Of a DNA stretch of 64,000 nt, positions 44,386 to 52,343 are shown piece by piece. A model generated the notes under the pieces. That model was given only the letters and a program-made list of their open reading frames with translations, ran no database searches and was not told where the DNA came from. The translations under genes were made by a program, and so were the position numbers. Each line of letters starts with the position of its first letter. The stretch's first letter is position 1. Source of the stretch: an uncultured Bacteroidota bacterium (GTDB lineage: Bacteria > Bacteroidota > Bacteroidia > Chitinophagales > Chitinophagaceae); contig CAIPJS010000092.1 of the NCBI GenBank assembly GCA_903865435.1, positions 1 through 64,000 on the forward strand, read 5' to 3'.

Positions 44386-44389
44386 TGGT

Positions 44390-45841
44390 ATGAATTTTAA
44401 ACAATTATCAATCATATTAATAATTATTCTAAGCAGTATTCTGCTAAATGCTCAGCATATTGAGGTTAAAGATAAATTTCAAAAACATGAAATTGAATTT
44501 TTGGACATCATTTATAAAGACAGTACCCACTCCTTAAATTTAATATTACATAGCAACCTTTTTAATTTTGGACTCAATACCAAAGAATTTAAAAATATAG
44601 CCCTTTTAAAAAAAGGCAAAGCCATATGGATTCAGCCATTAGGAACGGGTAAATTATTTAAATTGGTTCAAACTAAGAACGAATACCATCTAATTAGAAT
44701 CGATTCCACTATTCATTCTGGGGTAAATTACGAAGCCTTTACTTTTCTTTTACATGATACCATCTTCCAATTTGGTGGTTCTGGCTTTTGGCATTTAAGA
44801 GGCATCATGACTTATTTTAGTAAAACTACCCAAGAATGGGAATTATACCCCAGCAACATTCTAGTAAATGGGTATGCTGATTATAAAGACATCATTAAAT
44901 ACAAAATAGATACTCAAGCCAATAAACTTTATGCGAATAAATCATTGGTCTATCGCAATTTGCCGAATGATTTTTCCTTAAATACTATTGACAGTTGTTT
45001 TGAATTTGATTTTAACAACCATAGATGGACCACACTTGGCGCAACCAATAATGAATTAAGAAAAAGCTTATTATCAGCCAATTTCTACCATTTTGATATG
45101 GGCGATATAATTATATTTCAAAATGCACTCGACTTTTTTTGGCTCAATTACAAAACGAATACTTATGGTAGAATAAAAAGATTTAAGAATGAACAGATGA
45201 AACAAACTTGGTTAAGTTTATACACCACCAAAGAAACATATGACGATGTTCAATTTAATCTAGGTAATACTGCCTATTTAATAAAATTAGATCCATCTAA
45301 ACAATTAAGCTTTAAAACTTTTAACATTAGTGTTGATGATATTGACACTAATAACTTCGATTATGTTTATAAAATAGAGAACTCCTTTGTGCACTTTATT
45401 TATAATGACTTATTGCCTTTTTTTACACCCAATGTTTCCATCACCATACTTATTTTATTTTTTATATTCTTCTTAATCTATCGTCAAAGAAAAAAAAGAG
45501 TGCCCCAGGAAGTGAATGCCATTTTGAATTTTCATTTTTTCAACTCGCTTAATGTTGTTGAAAAAGAATTGGTACAAGTATTGTATGAGCAACAATTAAA
45601 AGGGGAGGAAATTTCACCTAAACAAATCAATAAGATTATTGGCGTGCAGCAAAAAGACACTTTAACACAAAACAAAAGTAGAAGTGACCACTTTTTAAAA
45701 ATAAATCAGAAATTTAAACTAGCCACACAACAGGATTTGCCTCTTATTATTAAAAGCCGGGACAGCATTGATAAAAGACAATACAATTATGGCTTAGAAA
45801 CCAGGTACCTTCAAGAATTGGGCAAACATTTTAAAGCCTAG
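44390..45841 (+). CDS. Unrecognised single-span membrane protein, periplasmic beta-rich domain and cytosolic tail
   Basis: A 483-residue protein I do not recognise. A signal-like segment (about residues 3-20, ending LNAQ) is followed by a large exported region to about 345, beta-rich, with at least one Kelch-like stretch (DTIFQFGGSGFWHLRGIMTYF followed by TQEWELYP), and then one transmembrane helix (about 348-365; ITILILFFIFFLIY) and a basic 118-residue cytosolic tail. The tail has a lysine-rich helical character (SPKQINKIIGVQ, RSDHFLKINQKF). The layout resembles one-component signalling proteins, with outside sensor and inside effector, but no DNA-binding motif is certain. It stands alone between the AT-rich gap and a convergent LuxE-like gene (4-base overlap). 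Confidence 0.7.
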   Translation: MNFKQLSIILIIILSSILLNAQHIEVKDKFQKHEIEFLDIIYKDSTHSLNLILHSNLFNFGLNTKEFKNIALLKKGKAIWIQPLGTGKLFKLVQTKNEYHLIRIDSTIHSGVNYEAFTFLLHDTIFQFGGSGFWHLRGIMTYFSKTTQEWELYPSNILVNGYADYKDIIKYKIDTQANKLYANKSLVYRNLPNDFSLNTIDSCFEFDFNNHRWTTLGATNNELRKSLLSANFYHFDMGDIIIFQNALDFFWLNYKTNTYGRIKRFKNEQMKQTWLSLYTTKETYDDVQFNLGNTAYLIKLDPSKQLSFKTFNISVDDIDTNNFDYVYKIENSFVHFIYNDLLPFFTPNVSITILILFFIFFLIYRQRKKRVPQEVNAILNFHFFNSLNVVEKELVQVLYEQQLKGEEISPKQINKIIGVQQKDTLTQNKSRSDHFLKINQKFKLATQQDLPLIIKSRDSIDKRQYNYGLETRYLQELGKHFKA

Positions 45842-46812
45842 ACCACCAATAAGCTACAGCCTCTTCTTTCACTGGCATCAACTCGGCCTATTACTTTAAA
45901 ACTGCCATCAGCAAACACTTCACCTAAATCTTCTGTAGCAATAAAACTACAGCTATAGATATTCGCCAAGTCGATGACGTGCAATACGCCCCTACCTGTT
46001 TCTTTTAATGCCAATGGGTCTTCTTCATCTGCCACCAAAACTTTCATCCAAGCTGGGCATTTAAATAGCCCTTCTTTAATTGCATATGCTTGGCTGAGCA
46101 ATTCAGTCATGCCATATTCTGATTGAATATTTTCAGTTCCTAAATTTCTAGATAAAACATCTTGCAATTCCTCCCTGGTCAATTCTGTTTTCCTTCCTTT
46201 CATTCCACCCGTTTCTAAAACTATCGTATGTCGTAATTTTTGCGGGTAGGCTTGTGCAAAATCGGTCAGGGCAAAACTTACTCCAATTAACCAAACGGGT
46301 TGTTGCTTAACTTCAAGTTTTTTTAGAGTGGCGTCAAGTTTATTAAAATCATCTAAATAAAACCCACTATCTGGATGCTTGGATGTTTTAATTAAATGAT
46401 CCACCATATACACCAAGGAAGAATGTTTGCGCTCCAAATAAGATGGCAACAAACCAAGTATACAATAATTACTAGGATTGCCGTAAAATAAATTAAAACA
46501 ATTCAAAAAACTTTGCTCATATAAAAGGGTGTCTTGTACCCAATGTTTGCTTACCCTATCTTGTGTTGTCCCACTACTTTCAAATAAAGTACTGGGCTTA
46601 GGGCCAATAATAATTTCTTGGGTCTTGTAAAATGAGATGGGCAAAAATGGGATAGAAGTTAAATGTTGCGCATCCGCTTTATTTAAATTGACCCACTGTT
46701 GATACACTTCATTGTGTGCGGCTTGCCATTCAAATATCTTTTTACTTACCCTAAAGAAATCTTCCTTGGGTAAAGTCCATAAATCTTGGATAGCAATGGG
46801 TGGCTGGATCAC
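45838..46812 (-). CDS. LuxE-like acyl-protein synthetase family enzyme
   Basis: A 324-residue protein of the LuxE/acyl-protein synthetase family (PF04443), distantly related to adenylate-forming ligases. The motif FESSGTTQ at residues 77-84 is the phosphate-binding loop of this fold and SEYGMTELLSQAY (near residues 234-246) corresponds to the adenylate-binding YGxTE motif. In luminous bacteria LuxE activates fatty acids as acyl-AMP and holds them as a thioester; here no luxCD partners occur, so the substrate, likely a carboxylic acid, is unknown. Bacteroidota carry many such stand-alone genes. It is divergent from the M42-peptidase gene. Confidence 0.83.
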   Translation of the reverse strand: MIQPPIAIQDLWTLPKEDFFRVSKKIFEWQAAHNEVYQQWVNLNKADAQHLTSIPFLPISFYKTQEIIIGPKPSTLFESSGTTQDRVSKHWVQDTLLYEQSFLNCFNLFYGNPSNYCILGLLPSYLERKHSSLVYMVDHLIKTSKHPDSGFYLDDFNKLDATLKKLEVKQQPVWLIGVSFALTDFAQAYPQKLRHTIVLETGGMKGRKTELTREELQDVLSRNLGTENIQSEYGMTELLSQAYAIKEGLFKCPAWMKVLVADEEDPLALKETGRGVLHVIDLANIYSCSFIATEDLGEVFADGSFKVIGRVDASERRGCSLLVV

Positions 46813-46933
46813 ATTTAATTATTTATACATTGCAAAAGTATTCAATATCTAGTCACAAAAAGCAGTTCCTTTTGACCTGGGTAAATAATGCCATAAAGTA
46901 GTATCTTGCATAAGACAATTATAAACAACACTT

Positions 46934-48061
46934 ATGGCAAAATCTATCGTTAAAAAACCTGCTACCAAAGCAAAAAAAGAATTGATTGGTGCAAACGCTT
47001 ATCAATTTTTAACCAAATATATTAACAACCCTTCACCCGTTGGTTTCGAAATCAGTGGCCAAAAAATTTGGTTAGATTACCTTACAAAATATGTAGACAC
47101 TACTTTTACAGACCCTTATGGAACAGCTGTGGGGGTCATCAACCCATCTGCACCATTTAAAGTGGTGATTGAAGCACATGCCGATGAAATTAGTTGGTTT
47201 GTGAATTACATCAACGATCAAGGTTTAATTCATTTAAAAAGAAATGGTGGTGTAGACCATCAAATTGCGCCTTCGATGCGTGTTTGGATTCATGGAAAAA
47301 AAGGTCCTGTAAAAGCGGTGTTTGGATGGCCTGCCATTCATACCCGTTTAAGCAATCCAGAACAAAAGGAACCGCAACCTAAAGTTGATAACCTTACTTT
47401 GGATTGTGGTGCAAGATCAAAAAAAGAAGTAGAAGCATTAGGCATCCATGTAGGCGCTGTGGTAACTTATCAAGAAGGCATGGATGAATTGGCACATGAT
47501 TTCATCATTGGCCGTGCATTTGACAACAGAGTAGGTGGATTTATGATTGCAGAAGTTGCCCGTATGTTAAAAGAAAATAAAAAGAAATTGCCTTATGGCT
47601 TATACATTGTCAATGCAGTTCAAGAAGAGATTGGATTGCGTGGTGCTGAGATGATTGCTAGAAGAATCAAACCCAATATTGCCATCATTACCGATGTGAC
47701 GCATGATACACATACGCCCATGATTAATAAAGCCATTGAAGGAGATATTCAATGTGGTAAAGGCCCTTCGTTAGCTTATGCCCCTGCCATACACAATAAA
47801 TTATTGGCCATTGTAGAGGATACTGCAAAAGCAAAAAAAATTCCTGTACAATTTAGAACCTTAAGCAGAAGCACTGGCACCGATACAGATAGTTTTGCTT
47901 ATGCCAATGATGGTTGCCCTTCGGTTTTAATTTCCATTCCCTTAAGATATATGCATACCACGGTAGAAATGATTCACAAAAAAGACATTGTAGACACCAT
48001 TCAATTGATGTATGAAACTTTATTGGCACTTTCTCCAAAGACCAATTTAAGTTACCTATAA
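46934..48061 (+). CDS. M42 family metallo-aminopeptidase (glutamyl/deblocking aminopeptidase-like)
   Basis: A 375-residue cytosolic peptidase of the M42 family, tetrahedral (TET) dinuclear-metal aminopeptidases. Metal and catalytic regions seen: EAHADEISWF (His ligand near residue 83), GRAFDNRVGG (bridging Asp near 197), NAVQEEIGLRGAE (catalytic and metal Glu near 237-238), DVTHDTH and the terminal HTTVEMIHKKDI. The N-terminus has a lysine/alanine-rich extension of about 20 residues not typical of the family. The class I amidotransferase gene overlaps its stop by one base (TAATG), strongly suggesting translational coupling. A TATCTTGC element at 46902-46909 is a possible -7 box. Confidence 0.92.
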   Translation: MAKSIVKKPATKAKKELIGANAYQFLTKYINNPSPVGFEISGQKIWLDYLTKYVDTTFTDPYGTAVGVINPSAPFKVVIEAHADEISWFVNYINDQGLIHLKRNGGVDHQIAPSMRVWIHGKKGPVKAVFGWPAIHTRLSNPEQKEPQPKVDNLTLDCGARSKKEVEALGIHVGAVVTYQEGMDELAHDFIIGRAFDNRVGGFMIAEVARMLKENKKKLPYGLYIVNAVQEEIGLRGAEMIARRIKPNIAIITDVTHDTHTPMINKAIEGDIQCGKGPSLAYAPAIHNKLLAIVEDTAKAKKIPVQFRTLSRSTGTDTDSFAYANDGCPSVLISIPLRYMHTTVEMIHKKDIVDTIQLMYETLLALSPKTNLSYL

Positions 48062-48855
48062 TGCTAAAGCCCAAATTGACCATTGCCATCATAGATATGT
48101 ATGATGGAACTACCAATGTGGGCATGGAATGTATTGTGAACATCCTAAAAAAATGGAGCGCCAAAAGAGATTTAAATATTGATTATCGCATTTTTAAATT
48201 AAGGGAGTCCAACGAAATACCTGACAAAAGTTTTGATATTTATATTTCTTCGGGCGGTCCAGGCTCTCCTATTGATTCTGAAAATGCAACTTGGGATAAG
48301 TTATTTACACAATGGTTGGAACAAATGATGCACTTGAACAAACCTGTATTTTTAATTTGTCATAGTTTTCAATTGGCTTGTAGACATTTTAATTTAGGCA
48401 CCATTACTTTAAGAAAATCTAGACAAATTGGCGTATTACCCATACACCCTTTGTGTGCCGACTCAATTTTTAATGGATTGGATGAACCTTTTTATGCATT
48501 AGAGAGCAGATCCTATCAAATTACTGCCCCCAACGAAGAAGCCCTTTCTCATATAGGTGCTACGATAATTGCCCTTGAAAAAATAAGACCTCAGGTTCCA
48601 TTAGAAAGAGCCATTATGGGTATTCGATTTAATGAAAATATGATTGGCGTTCAATTTCACCCCGAGGGTGAGCCAGAAGCTTTACAAGTTTTTTTAAATG
48701 AGCCCGTTTTAAAAAGTAAAATCATTGAAGAATTTGGTATCGAAAAATGGGAGAAGACCATGACGCATTTGGATGATCCTTCAAAAATTCAAAAAACTTC
48801 AGAACATTTTATTCCAAATTTTTTAGACGCAGCCATTTCATTTCAACAGCATTAA
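48061..48855 (+). CDS. Class I glutamine amidotransferase-like protein
   Basis: A 264-residue protein with the class I glutaminase fold. The probable catalytic triad is C100 (in FLICHSFQLA; the usual GxCxGxQ is changed to ICHSFQ) and H200 with E202 (VQFHPEGEPE). The nearby SSGGPGSPID (63-72) is the conserved oxyanion-side glycine motif. The C-terminal 55 residues go beyond the domain. It is not GuaA, CarA, TrpG or PurQ by context. It starts on the last base of the M42-peptidase stop and is followed after 9 bases by the ATP-grasp-like gene. Together the latter two resemble a glutaminase-synthetase pair that makes an amide, but the product is unknown. Confidence 0.86.
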   Translation: MLKPKLTIAIIDMYDGTTNVGMECIVNILKKWSAKRDLNIDYRIFKLRESNEIPDKSFDIYISSGGPGSPIDSENATWDKLFTQWLEQMMHLNKPVFLICHSFQLACRHFNLGTITLRKSRQIGVLPIHPLCADSIFNGLDEPFYALESRSYQITAPNEEALSHIGATIIALEKIRPQVPLERAIMGIRFNENMIGVQFHPEGEPEALQVFLNEPVLKSKIIEEFGIEKWEKTMTHLDDPSKIQKTSEHFIPNFLDAAISFQQH

Positions 48856-48864
48856 GCATTTAAT

Positions 48865-50061
48865 ATGATTCCAAGTTTAAGACAAAAATTCAATGCTTCA
48901 TTTACCCAGGAAAAATACCAAGACTATCTTTCTATTATAGAAAAAAGCTTCCCCAATTCCTTAGACTTTAGAATTGCCGAAACGCCTATTTTTATAGATA
49001 CTGCATTTACAGTTACTATGCTTGAATTGGGCAATTATGTCAATCAACAAATTCTAGGTGCTGACTATAAAAAAAATACAGCGCCCTCCTTAGCAAATCA
49101 ACCCTTCAGTCCAAACGAAACAGCGTATCCTAACTGCATCGTTATGGATTTTGCAATTGCTTTAGATGAAAAAAATAATTTTGTTCCTAAATTAATTGAA
49201 CTCCAAGGATTCCCTTCTCTATTTGCTTTCGAAGTACTGCAAGAACAAGCTTTAGCCAATACGTATCATTTGCCAGATGATTTCAGTCCTTTTTTAAATG
49301 GCTATTCCCAAGCAAGCTATTTGGCACATTTGAAAAAAGTGATTTTGGGTACTAAAGGCGAACACACGGTATTGCTTGAATTGTTTCCGCATCAACAAAA
49401 AACCAGGATTGATTTTTATTGTACTGAAAAATATTTGGGCATCCCCATCGTGTGCATCACTGAATTAATACAAAAAGGAAGAGAACTATTTTACATTAGC
49501 AATGGATCCCCCATAAAAATAGAGCGTATATACAATAGAGTGGTGATGGATGAATTAAAAAAACAATCTAATGACATTCAAGAAAAAGGGAAAATATTAT
49601 TAAGCGATTTAGAGGTGAGTTGGGTTACCCACCCCAATCATTTTTATAGAATAAGTAAATTTTTACTCCCTTTTTTGAATCACCCGCATATTCCAAAAAC
49701 ACAATTTGTTCAAGAATTAAAATCAATACCTGAAAATTTAAAAGATTATATTTTAAAACCTCTTTTTTCTTTTGCAGGGCAAGGTGTTATTATTGACATC
49801 CAACCTGGCGATATAGAAACATTAAAAAAATCGAAGCAATGGATTTTACAAGAAAAAGTACAATATGCCGAATGCATTGAAACCCCTTCTGGCCCAGCCA
49901 AAGCCGAAATTAGACTGTTTTATTTTTGGGATGAAACCAAACAAGCCTATATCGCTACTTTAAACTTAGCAAGATTAAGCAAAGGGAAAATGATAGGTGT
50001 AGATTTTAATAAAAATAAGCAATGGGTGGGCGGCAGTTTGGCTTATTTTGAAAAACTTTAA
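48865..50061 (+). CDS. ATP-grasp-like protein of unknown specificity
   Basis: A 398-residue protein without clear annotation. The C-terminal segment YILKPLFSFAGQGVIID (about residues 294-310) followed by WILQEKVQY and AEIRLFYFW matches the order of ATP-grasp lysine, glycine loop and acidic metal-binding positions seen in glutathionylspermidine-synthetase-like, circularly permuted ATP-grasp ligases. The N-terminal half (MDFAIALDEKNNFVPKLIELQGFPSL) has the acidic and glutamate residues expected of the same group. Likely reaction: ATP-dependent formation of a C-N bond. It follows the amidotransferase by 9 bases. This function is inferred from motif order, not from a close homologue. Confidence 0.68.
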   Translation: MIPSLRQKFNASFTQEKYQDYLSIIEKSFPNSLDFRIAETPIFIDTAFTVTMLELGNYVNQQILGADYKKNTAPSLANQPFSPNETAYPNCIVMDFAIALDEKNNFVPKLIELQGFPSLFAFEVLQEQALANTYHLPDDFSPFLNGYSQASYLAHLKKVILGTKGEHTVLLELFPHQQKTRIDFYCTEKYLGIPIVCITELIQKGRELFYISNGSPIKIERIYNRVVMDELKKQSNDIQEKGKILLSDLEVSWVTHPNHFYRISKFLLPFLNHPHIPKTQFVQELKSIPENLKDYILKPLFSFAGQGVIIDIQPGDIETLKKSKQWILQEKVQYAECIETPSGPAKAEIRLFYFWDETKQAYIATLNLARLSKGKMIGVDFNKNKQWVGGSLAYFEKL

Positions 50062-50080
50062 TACAAATAACTTAGTGCCT

Positions 50081-50106
50081 AAAAAGAAACTAAAACATTA
50101 GTTTTG
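50081..50106 (+). promoter_or_regulatory. Promoter and dyad before the 50.1 kb barrel gene
   Basis: TAGTTTTG (50099-50106) is an exact TAnnTTTG box 17 bases before the ATG at 50124. AAACTAA and TTAGTTT arms (around 50087-50104) make a small dyad that overlaps the box and could be an operator. It shows that the barrel gene need not be part of the preceding cassette. Confidence 0.45.
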
Positions 50107-50123
50107 TAGTCAAAATAGCAAAT

Positions 50124-50900
50124 ATGGAATTTCATAAAAAAACAGTGCACCTTATTAATCTATTGCTTCTATGCGGTTGTATTTTAATTAGCCAAAGTTT
50201 ATTGGCGCAGGACGCAGGTGAAATTCAGGTATACGGTGCTGCTACAACGCCTAAGTACACTACGATGATTGAATTGCATACTAATTATACTTTTGCAGGT
50301 CCGAAATTTAACACCAATTACCACCCATTTTTACAAACATTAGAGGTGACAACTGGCCTTTCAAAAGACGCCGAATTGGGCTTTTATATTTTTACCTATA
50401 ACCTGAATGGAAAATTACAATACACAGGTTCGCATATTCGACCAAGAATTAAAGCCCCTGAAGAGTGGAGCTGGCCAGTAGGTGTAAGTTTATCCACGGA
50501 ACTTGGATTTGATAAAGACCCCTTAAGCAATGAATTGGATTGGGGCGCAGAAATCAGACCCATTTTTGACAAAACCATTGGAGATCATTATTGGTCTTTC
50601 AATCCAAGCATGGGTGTTTCTTTTACCAATAAAGAAACCTTGTTTGAGCCAAATTTTAAATACGCTTATGCAAGTTCCCCAAAAGCCAATATTGGATTTG
50701 AATATTATGGCAATACCGGAAAATTATTCAGCCCTTATAAATTACCCAATCAAGAACATCAATTGTATTTGGTACTAGATCTATTCTTACACCCAATGTA
50801 TGAATTTAATTTTGGCATAGGCAAAGGGCTAACAGAAAGTTCGAATGACCTAAATGTAAAATGTTATGTGGGGAGAAGGATTAATTGGACCCACAAATAA
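50124..50900 (+). CDS. Outer-membrane barrel protein of unknown function
   Basis: A 258-residue protein with a signal peptide (about residues 1-29, hydrophobic, ending LLAQD) and an all-beta, alternating sequence: IEVQVYGAATTPKYTTMIELHTNYT-like strands, GFYIFTYNLNG, YWSFNPSMGVSFT. No enzyme motif is visible. Relatives are usually called hypothetical proteins or transporters of the MetA-pathway-like barrel type. It has its own TAGTTTTG promoter box and ends 2 bases before the convergent barrel gene at 50903. Membership in the metal group to the right is not supported by orientation. Confidence 0.65.
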   Translation: MEFHKKTVHLINLLLLCGCILISQSLLAQDAGEIQVYGAATTPKYTTMIELHTNYTFAGPKFNTNYHPFLQTLEVTTGLSKDAELGFYIFTYNLNGKLQYTGSHIRPRIKAPEEWSWPVGVSLSTELGFDKDPLSNELDWGAEIRPIFDKTIGDHYWSFNPSMGVSFTNKETLFEPNFKYAYASSPKANIGFEYYGNTGKLFSPYKLPNQEHQLYLVLDLFLHPMYEFNFGIGKGLTESSNDLNVKCYVGRRINWTHK

Positions 50901-50902
50901 AC

Positions 50903-51703
50903 CTAAGATTTTTTCTTGTGTTTGGGTAAGGCGTTAAAAAAAAGACAATCCCAACTCAGTGCAGCTGTATGCGTTGTTAATCTATTGCTTTCATTAATCA
51001 AAGGCAATTGATAACTTATATTTACTTTGGATTGACTATTGAAAATAAACTGAATGGCCGGTGCTACATCTAAATAATGCGCTTTATCTGAAAATAAGGT
51101 TTGCCCAATCAATTCTATATAAAAGTTTACATTGGTTTGACCATAAGAGGTATACTTTTTTGGATACAACAAGAGTCCATTGGAAAAACTGTATTGAAAG
51201 CCTGCTTGCCCGTTTGCAGCCAAAGCATCTTGTTTTACCAAAGCCCCAATGGTTAAAGAACTAGCCCATTTGTGTTTTAATTGCGTAATAATTAACCCAG
51301 AATGAAGAACAGATTCTTGTCCCTCTAATAAAATTGAGTTGGTATGTATTGCATTGGAAGCGGCATATATGGCTCTGAAAAATAAAGCCATTCTTAGGTG
51401 TTCATAGACAGCATCTTTACTATAAAAACGATATTGGGTATACCATTCCCAAGATTTATAATTGGTACCCAAATGGGTCATCCAATTCTTGGACAAACTA
51501 AATTCCAATTGGGTTTTAAAATTATTATCATTTTCTTTGCCAGTCATGGTAGCATAGGATTGCTTAATCATAATCGACCTGGCTGGCATGATACTGGCAG
51601 GTTCTGCATTGACAAACAACTCCTGCGCTTTTATATCTTTGAATTGAAATAAAGATGTGCATAAAAGCAAAATATAAAAAGCTACTTTTTTTATACGTCT
51701 CAT
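50903..51703 (-). CDS. Outer-membrane barrel protein in the metal-handling group
   Basis: A 266-residue exported protein (signal about residues 1-26, ending IKAQE) of unknown function. The opening ELFVNAEPASIMPARSIMIKQ is a recognisable pattern of Bacteroidota barrel proteins often encoded near heavy-metal-associated (HMA) proteins, as here. Alternating beta sequence continues to near the end, which is Lys-rich (PKHKKKS) rather than a typical terminal Phe. The HMA gene stops 43 bases upstream on the same strand, and a 9-bp inverted repeat lies 11 bases before its ATG. A role in metal or metal-chelate passage is inferred from neighbourhood only. Confidence 0.68.
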   Translation of the reverse strand: MRRIKKVAFYILLLCTSLFQFKDIKAQELFVNAEPASIMPARSIMIKQSYATMTGKENDNNFKTQLEFSLSKNWMTHLGTNYKSWEWYTQYRFYSKDAVYEHLRMALFFRAIYAASNAIHTNSILLEGQESVLHSGLIITQLKHKWASSLTIGALVKQDALAANGQAGFQYSFSNGLLLYPKKYTSYGQTNVNFYIELIGQTLFSDKAHYLDVAPAIQFIFNSQSKVNISYQLPLINESNRLTTHTAALSWDCLFFNALPKHKKKS

Positions 51704-51713
51704 GAAATGATGA

Positions 51714-51740
51714 TATACAAAACAATAAAATTTTTGTATA
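51714..51740. promoter_or_regulatory. 9-bp inverted repeat before barrel gene
   Basis: TATACAAAA (51714-51722) and TTTTGTATA (51732-51740) are perfect inverted arms with a 9-base spacer, 11 bases upstream of the start codon on the minus strand. Either an operator for a metal-responsive repressor or a hairpin between the HMA and barrel genes. Confidence 0.45.
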
Positions 51741-51746
51741 CTTTAA

Positions 51747-52193
51747 TTAAAATTTTAAATAATAAAACCCAGCTGTTGGCAGTATCTCTTTATTGACTAT
51801 TGTAACTTTTTGAGGTTGCGCTATATCTTTTACGTTCGATAATTTCCATTTAAATTGATAACCCGATAAAACAACTACTTCTTCATCGATTGCTTTACGC
51901 TTAGGAAAATTTGCTGTCATTTGCATGGTTTCAATAGCAAATCCAGCATCATATACAGCTTCTCTAATTTGCTCTATTTTAACTTGCTCAGGTGATTTAA
52001 AGGTTAAAATATAACTTGACTTTTCAATATCTACTTTCACATCTGCTACGAAATCTAATTGAGACAATGACTTGAAAATGGCTTTGGAACACATTGAACA
52101 AGTAAGCCCACTGGCCACCAGTTCAACCGACTGCACCTGCGCAGTGGCACTTAAACTTAAAAAGAAAAAAATAAGTATTGCAAAATATTTCAT
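51747..52193 (-). CDS. Exported heavy-metal-associated (HMA) domain protein
   Basis: A 148-residue protein with a signal peptide (about residues 1-19, ending SATAQ) and one HMA domain carrying the metal-binding CxxC (SGLTCSMCSKAI; C32, C35). The domain continues to about residue 92 and a further 55 residues are of unknown fold. Exported HMA proteins bind Cu+ or other soft metals in the periplasm. ATG 52193 is preferred to an upstream ATG at 52235 because it starts the signal peptide directly. The HMA-metallothionein gene lies upstream on the same strand with a gap of about 150 bases. Confidence 0.85.
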   Translation of the reverse strand: MKYFAILIFFFLSLSATAQVQSVELVASGLTCSMCSKAIFKSLSQLDFVADVKVDIEKSSYILTFKSPEQVKIEQIREAVYDAGFAIETMQMTANFPKRKAIDEEVVVLSGYQFKWKLSNVKDIAQPQKVTIVNKEILPTAGFYYLKF

Positions 52194-52343
52194 TGAATAT
52201 GGTTTAAATTTATTTTTTGAAAGCTCCATCCCCATTTAGTGAGCGGAAATAGGACAATCAAATAAAGGAAAAATTAAATCATCACCAGCTATTTCATTCA
52301 AACGTAAATAAAATAACCAATGATGATTTTATAATCTTAGCAA

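Larger units (their letters stand above)
43994..44389. other. Long non-coding gap after dapD with hairpins, then AT-rich DNA
   Basis: The first third (to about 44130) contains three successive hairpins, listed separately. The rest, 44131-44377, is almost pure A and T, with runs such as TTTATTAAAC and AATTAAATTAAACC and no reading frame, RNA signature or intact repeat that I can support. It ends in the promoter box of the membrane-protein gene. The base composition is clearly different from the genes on both sides. Confidence 0.6.

Noticed and set aside
52276-52329. Inverted repeat AAATCATCA / TGATGATTT after the HMA-metallothionein gene
   Set aside because: The nine-base arms are 36 bases apart in AT-rich DNA and no T run follows; it could easily be chance.
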